The translations under genes were made by a program, and so were the position numbers. The notes beneath the pieces are model-generated. The model saw only the letters and a program-made list of their open reading frames with translations, had not been told where the DNA came from and did no database searches. Below, one piece after another: positions 58,226-64,000 of a stretch of 64,000 bases of DNA. Source of the stretch: Camellia lanceoleosa (lineage: Eukaryota > Streptophyta > Magnoliopsida > Ericales > Theaceae). How positions within the stretch are numbered: the first letter of the stretch is position 1; each line of letters opens with the position of its first letter. The stretch spans positions 206,171,870 through 206,235,869 of the forward strand of contig CM045761.1 in the NCBI GenBank assembly GCA_025200525.1, given 5' to 3'.

Positions 58226-59750
58226 AGTTGAGGCATCGCAGATATGGTCATGAAAAACCACGTTTGTACAAGATGCCATCGACCAAGACGTAGTTAGACG
58301 ACCGAGCCCTGACTTTGGCGACCTGTTCTTGGTCATTTGGGAGTTCTCCTGTTGTCAGAAATAGGGTGATGTCGGATGCCCAGGGGATGGGTTCATTTTG
58401 GAGGAACTGCACTTCGTGCTGGTTAGGCGAGACGGCCGGATGAGTTAGGTATTCGAGGTGGAATCCTTGGTTGAGGTCGGACTGATCTGCAGAGGCCAAC
58501 TGAGCCATCTCATCAGCTTTGGAGTTTTCCGCCCGAGGTATGTGTTTGATCTGGAAAGTGTTGAAGAGGCGGACAAGGGGGAGCGCCATGTTTCTATAAG
58601 CCCGCATTGTGCCATCCTTAGCATCGAATTCCCCCGTGATCTGACCGACGATGAGCTGGGAGTCACTGAACACGCGGATATGGCTATTACCAAGGTCATT
58701 GGCCAGGCGGAGTCCTGCGATCAACGCTTCATATTCGGCCTCATTGTTGCTGGCCTCAAACAGGAGACGGAGAGCACACTTGATACAACCACCTTCGGGG
58801 GACGTGAGAATGAGACCAGCCCCGCTACCTTTCCTTCGGGATGACTCGTCGACGTTGAAAGTCCAAGAATGGGGGTCTTCTGGTTCAACAGGAGTTGGTG
58901 GTGGTGGAGAGGTAGTGGCTGGGGTAGGGTTGGTGAATTCTAGGATGAAGTCAGCGATGGCCTGTCCTTTGATTGATTGTCAGGCGAGGCGATGTCAAAC
59001 GGCCGAGTTCCATCGACCATTGCATAATTCGCCGTAAAGCTCGTTGTCGCAGATGACCTTCTTCAGGGGTTGGTCGGTGAAGACCACTATGGAATGGGCC
59101 TGGAAGTAAGGACGAAGTCGTTTGGAGGCGGTGACCAGGGCCAGGGACAACTTTTCTAGCAGTGGGTAGTTCTGCTCTGCTCCCCTGAGAGCTCGACTGA
59201 TGTAATAGACCAGTTGGATCGAGTCTTCCTAATAAGAGTCAGACCGACGGTGTTCGATACTGCTAAATAGAGGAAAAGGGGCTCGCCTGCGATTGCCTGC
59301 GAAAGAATGGGGGGTTGGCCATGCATTGTTTTAACTGTTGGAAAGCCTTTTCGGATTCAGTCGTCCATTCGAAAGTCTGCCGAAGGACTTTGAAGAATGG
59401 TAGGCACTTATCTGTTGCGCGGGAAATGAACCGGTTGAGGGCCGCCACTCTGCCAGTGAGTCTTTGAACTTCCTTAACAGTTTTGGGTGACTGCATCTCA
59501 ATCAAGGCCTTGATCTTCTCCGGGTTGGCCTTAATGCCGCGCTGACTGACCATAAAACCCAAGAACTTTCCAGATCCTACGCCAAAGGCACACTTCTCTG
59601 GGTTGAGCTTCATCTGGTACTTGCGAAGGGTGGCAAAGGTCTCCGAGGTCGGAGATGGTCATGGAGAGTTTGCTTTTGACTAGCATGTCGCCCACATACA
59701 CCTCCACGCTCCAACCGATCGATGTTGGAAAACGATTGACTAACTTTGGT
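58226..59750 (-). pseudogene. Tat pol N-terminal part: RT end and RNase H
   Basis: From right to left: the RT end (about 59640-59724), where the catalytic box reads YVGD; then 59263-59613 with MKLNPEKCAFGVGSGKFLGF and RLTGRVAALNRFISRATDKC; then RNase H (58248-58724) with SHIRVFSDSQLIVGQITGEF, IKHIPRAENSKADEMAQLAS and DGILYKRGFS. The frame resumes across the nested element at 48898. Stops and frameshifts occur throughout, e.g. 58730-59260. Confidence 0.85.
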
Positions 59751-60289
59751 AGGTGGTCAGAGACACCCCATTTTGATCGGCCTTAAGACTCAGACGTCAT
59801 CAATTGAGCGCTTGGTGATGTTGCATATTGTGCTCGTTCTGAGGTTGCGGAGTCCCGGCTACGAGCCTTGCCTCCGGACTTCCGGACTCTTTTGTGCTTT
59901 GCCTCAGTTTGCAAACCAAGCTCCGTTTTCTCTATTTTCTCTTCCCAAAGGGAGGGAGGTCTCAGAGACCATCTCTCGCTGGCCGTAGGGCTACGCTTTT
60001 GTGGTCGCAGCCATTTTTCCCATTTCGGAGCCAGCCTCGGTTTTGCCGTCAGTGTGCCTCGGTTCGGGACCGTCTAACCACCTCCGTTTGCCCCGGTTTT
60101 TGGCATGCATCCTATTTACTCCCTTTCGAGGGACACTGGGGTCCGAGAGACCAACTTCATGGTCGAACACCACTTCCAGTGCCTAACAGCCCACTTTCGG
60201 GGCCTCGAACTGCGTGTTTCGGCTCCCGAACCTTCGTTATACATTTTTAGGCTCCGACCCGAACTTGAGATAGTCATATTTTGAGGTCA

Positions 60290-61740
60290 TTTTCATGTTT
60301 GATTAAGGACCTTTTATTGTTTGAGATCTCCTACTGCCACTTGCTTCTTTACCCTCTTTTAGGCCTATTTTGCACGGTATTTTAGGCGTACTTGTGGGCT
60401 GTGTTGGACTTGGTTGTAAACTACAAAGTGTCTTTTTTTGAGCCCCTATTCAACTTTGTTGAAGGACTCTCGGCTGTTTGAAACCCGTAGCTACCACTTT
60501 CCCCTTTGGCCTTTTTGGCGGGAAACTTGACTAGTTTTCCCCCCCTTTTTTTCCCTCCATTTTTCTACACCTTTTTGCCTATATATACAGCCCTCCAGAT
60601 CTGTTTTAAGGGTTAGAAATTTCTGTTTTGAGCTCCTACATTATATCTCTCTCTCTCTCTCTATTCCAAGTACCAAAACCCTAAAAATCCTACACCATTT
60701 CTTCACCATTTCTTCATCATCACCTAACACCACCATCACCACTCCATTTCCAGCGGCTGGAGGTGGTTTTCAGAGCTTAGGAGGCAACATTTTTGGTCCA
60801 AGAGGCAACAAAAGGGTTGGTCTACAAGGGTAAGTTCATTTCCCCTCTTTTTGATCTCTTTTTTGCCTCATTTTTTTAGCCTCTTTTCTTGTGGTTTTGA
60901 GCTCCGACCAAAACAGAAAATATCATTTTTTTGAGCTTTTCTTCATCTTTGTTTAAGGACTCAAACCTGTTTGAGTTTTCCACTTGGTACTTGCCTCAAT
61001 ACCACCTTGAATACCATTATTTTACATGCTATTTTTAGTTCGTGTGTGATCTGTTTCTGAGCCTGATATGAATTGTGAGTAGGCCTATTTTGAGCCCCTC
61101 TTCAACATTGAAGAAGGGCTCAACCCTGTTTGGCCTCTCTATCATGCACTTGCTTCATAATCTCTCATATTTACCGTAAATTTGCATGATTTGTTTGACC
61201 TACGTGTAGTCTGTTTTGGGGCATTGCGTGAAATGTGAATAAGCTTATTTCGTGTCCCTCTACAACATTGTAGAAGGGACCAACCTTGTTGGGGGTCTCC
61301 ATGTTATGCTTGTCTTTATATCCTTCTTTGGCCCCCATCTTTGCATAATTTTTAGGCCTATCTTGCTTCTGTTTTTGGCCATGATCAGAACTGAAAATAG
61401 TCTTAAAATGACCCACTCTTCATGTTTTGTTAAGGGTCTTAGGCTGTTTGGTAAATTCTTGGTATACCTCTCTTTATAGCCCTCTTTTGGCTCATATTTT
61501 GCATGCTATGTTGAGCATATCTACATACTGTTTTGAGGGTTGTCATAAGCTGTAAATGTTCATATTTTTGGTCCCTCTTCAGTGTTGTAGAACTGTATTT
61601 TTCAGTTTGAGCATTTTGTATACCATTTGCTTCATTATTCCCCTCTTTTCCCCCATTTTTGCATGCTATTTTTACCATACTTGTAGTTGTTGTTTGGCCT
61701 TGCTTTGTACTGGAAAAATGCTAGTTTAGGGGCTTCCTAG
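60290..61740 (+). repeat. Degenerate ~158-bp repeat series
   Basis: A word like AACATTGAAGAAGGGCTCAA-(CCCTGTTTG) recurs near 60296, 60453, 60949, 61108, 61263, 61425 and 61583. Steps are 155-162 bp, except one gap of about 496 bp (about three units) that holds the promoter. TTTTGCATGCTATTTT-type words recur in phase. Confidence 0.7.
60579..60594 (+). promoter_or_regulatory. TATA box of the long LTR
   Basis: GCCTATATATACAGCC, in a pyrimidine-rich surround. It is followed ~60 bp downstream by a CT-rich, ATG-free leader (60640-60780), the usual arrangement of a plant RNA polymerase II start. Confidence 0.55.
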
Positions 61741-61900
61741 CATCTGTCTTTACACTTCATATCCATATTGTGCATGTTTGGCATAGTCCAAGTCATTTGA
61801 ATTATAGCATAGCATTTAAGCATCGGTGTAATTTTGCCATAATTCGGGGGCTGTTTTTGCATCATTTTGGCTGCTGAAACTTGCATTTTCCATATTCCAT

Positions 61901-62600
61901 ATGCCACGTCTCATTTCCATGTCATTCTGTGCCTTAGGGCCATTGCCTTGGTTTCCGTGCCCACGAGCACGCATTTTGAAGTATCTCATTTTTCATCCTT
62001 TGGCGTCCTATGTGAGCGTGGCTGAGGCTCGCTCATATTGGTATAAGCCCATCATTGCATTTGCATGCCATTCCATGCCTTTATGTCATTGCCTCGGTTT
62101 GCGTGCCCGTGTGCACGCATTTCGAGGCACTTCACTTTCCTCCGACGGCCTCTTATGTGAGTGTGGCTGAGCCTCTCTCATGTTAGTGTAAGTCTATTTT
62201 GCATTCTGTATGCCATTTTAGTCTCATTACATCGTGTATGCCATTGTCTCGGTTTGCGTACCCGTGTGCACGCATTTCGAGGCATCTCTTTTTTCATCTC
62301 TCGGCCTCTTATGTGAGTGTGGCTGAGGCTCTCTCATGTTAGTGTAAGCCCATATTGTATTGTTTATGTCATTTTAGCATCATTGCATTCCGTATGCCAT
62401 TGCCTCGGTTTGCGTGCATGTGTGCACGCATTTCGAGGCACTTCTTCTTTTATCCGACGGCCTCTTATGTGAGTGTGGCTGAGGCTCTCTCATGTTAGTG
62501 TAAGTCCAATTGCATTGCGTATGCCATTTCATGCCTTAGGATCATCGCCTCGGTTTGCGTGCCCGTGTGCACGCATTTCGAGACATCTCATTTTCATAGT
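61901..62600 (+). repeat. Five ~150-bp tandem repeats
   Basis: Units are anchored on GCACGCATTTCGAGGCA at 61967, 62113, 62268, 62424 and 62569 (steps 146, 155, 156, 145). Each contains CCTCGGTTTGCGTGCCCGTG and TATGTGAGTGTGGCTGAGGC. Confidence 0.85.
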
Positions 62601-63026
62601 ATTGTGTATGTTAGGATTGTATCTTAGTTGCATTTCATACATATCATGCATATTGCATCGTGTTCGGGATAGGAGTTAGCCCGGGCACGGGAAATGAGGT
62701 GCGTTCCGTACTCCGAGTGACGGAACGGGTCTCAATTCCCAAGTCACCGACACTCCGGATTACCCATGATGAAGTTAGGTTTTGTTGTAGCATTCATCTG
62801 CATTCATCCTATATTGAGTTGTGCAATCCGATTCCTCGGCCATCATGCATCGAGATGCGTGATTGGTGGCACGAGGATCGAGGCATGCATATATTTGTGA
62901 AATACATTGCCATGCCCTTTCCTCGCTTCGCCGCAAAGAAAATGAAGAATCAACAACTTTTGAACTCGCACGCATTTCGAGAAACATTGTAAACAGAGGC
63001 TAATCGGGGCATCCTGGATTTCGCCA

Positions 63027-64000
63027 GCGACTCCACATGCATCATTTCATTATCGGAAGTGAGTCAAGCCCCGCTTGCATGCGATTCTGACTTTCTTAGT
63101 TAATCTGTTAATTAATTAGAAATCGTATATTTATTCGGATCGTATTATTCTTTCATTCGGATCAGTATTATTTATTTGGACCCTCACGAGGTATAATTGT
63201 AATAAGTGTGCGTGAGTGTGATGTATGTCTTCCAACCCCACGTCTTTCTTCCCTTTTATTTACCCGCTTATGATGGTTAGATATAGGGCATATTTCAATT
63301 AGCATACAGTATGACAGCATGTTTTGCATCATTCATCTGTTTTGCACGCACCGGGCTCGGCGCATCATACAAACTGCATTTGTATTTCAATTCCAAGTTG
63401 AATACATGTTAGCTGTAGCATTCCATATGCCATGTTTAGAATAGCCGAGCCTGCCATAATTTGCATATTTGCATGTGTTGCATTAGGCAATTCTGTGTAT
63501 CTAGGATCATGCATGGATTTCTAACAAGCTTCTGTTTTGGCTTGGAGTACTCGGTAAGTTTTATGCTTTAGCATTCTCGCATGCGTGTGAGTGCTGCCAT
63601 GAATAGCATGCTTACCATGAGGCTATGTGCTTATCTGATATAACTGCCTTGAATGCCTGTGGGTGGAGGTTGGGTTATTTGAATTGGAACAATTCATCAA
63701 ATGTTTATTTTAAGCCCACTAGAGAGTGGCAAAACCATTGTTTTCTAAGCCCACCTGAGGGTGGCAAATCCGCGTCTTAGCTTACTTGCGGGTAGCACCA
63801 TCAAACCATTTTCAAACAAACAAACATGAAATGTTTTGTTCCAATTCAGGCGATTCAGTCTATACTTGTATGCTGTGTGCATCACATAGTAACCTAGGCT
63901 AATAATCGGAATAAGAACTCACAATGTTTTCAAAATCAGATATCATGGTTAGTAGAGGCTGGTCTTTGACCGGGCGAGCGGGGGTGCTCACGAAGTGACC
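63027..64000 (+). other. Leader or internal start of third gypsy element
   Basis: No ORF longer than a few dozen codons. Three short related units around AAGCCCACCTGAGGGTGGCA lie at 63712-63800. This is probably the untranslated region between primer site and gag, with coding sequence beyond the window. Inference from position only. Confidence 0.4.

Larger units (their letters stand above)
42481..59750 (-). mobile_element. Tat-lineage Ty3/gypsy element, interrupted and truncated
   Basis: From right to left: partial RT, RNase H, integrase with C-terminal domain, tandem repeats, an ORF on the opposite strand, a polypurine tract and a probable 3' LTR. An antisense ORF between pol and the 3' LTR is the diagnostic layout of part of the Tat lineage. 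A second gypsy element interrupts it at 48899-58225. Homology stops inside RT at about 59750, so gag, protease and the 5' LTR are not in the window. Confidence 0.85.
59754..63026 (+). repeat. Very long LTR of a third gypsy element (Ogre/Tat-like)
   Basis: Homology to the Tat pol stops at ~59750 and a different sequence starts TGGTCAGAGACACCCC. A strong TATA box (CTATATATACAG, about 60582-60593) is followed by a leader with a (TC)n run and a donor-like AAGGGTAAGT near 60827. Degenerate ~158-bp repeats (60290-61740) and ~150-bp repeats (61900-62600) follow. Near 63022 CCAGCGACTCCAC resembles the tRNA-Arg-type primer site TGGCGACTCCAC used by Ogre/Tat elements, which would end the LTR there. No second copy in the window confirms the ends. 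Confidence 0.5.

Overview
This is nuclear DNA of a flowering plant, most likely a eudicot. The evidence is one intron-rich conserved gene with GT-AG splice sites, surrounded by plant-type transposable elements: copia and Ty3/gypsy LTR elements, L1- and RTE-type LINEs, hAT and Tourist-like DNA elements. The species cannot be told from the sequence. I see no tRNA, rRNA or CRISPR array.

The only clear host gene is a SKI3 homologue (TPR scaffold of the cytoplasmic SKI complex). It runs on the + strand from about 6.1 to 30.04 kb. I could place 20 introns between 21 coding exons, and the summed exons keep one open frame of about 1,190 codons. Only the first few codons are uncertain. Three introns are greatly enlarged. 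Intron 14419-22316 holds a complete antisense copia element (14461-21283) that itself contains a truncated L1-type LINE (about 16606-19150), plus a separate solo LTR (21536-22126). Intron 22905-26883 holds a diverged ~490-bp direct duplication around a LINE 3' tail, an RTE tail and a Helitron-like start.

Left of SKI3 (0-5.4 kb) are a Tourist-like MITE, a segment rich in CGCTCGAGCG palindromes, and the 3' part of a Tat-lineage gypsy element: tandem repeat, broken antisense ORF and 3' LTR. Between 30 and 42 kb is intergenic DNA with a hAT element (34432-36226). It sits inside an older strand-asymmetric element (about 33.0-37.0 kb) with inverted-repeat ends. A cluster of hairpin repeats and an RTE LINE fragment with its target-site duplication follow.

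The right third (42.5-64 kb) is nested retroelements. A Tat-lineage gypsy element lies in minus orientation: 3' LTR near 42.48-43.05 kb, an antisense ORF on the + strand at 43883-46288, and pol running from about 59.75 to 47.84 kb. A second, younger gypsy element (48899-58225, ~2-kb LTRs, 5-bp duplication AGTTG) interrupts it at the integrase zinc-finger region. From 59.75 kb to the window end a third element begins on the + strand, with a very long, TATA-containing LTR built largely of degenerate ~150-160-bp repeats. No retroelement gene here is intact, apart from the Tat antisense ORF, which has a single stop codon. I found no evidence for a novel biochemical system. The most unusual features are the antisense ORF, the palindrome-rich LTRs with non-TG start, and the GT/CA-skewed element.
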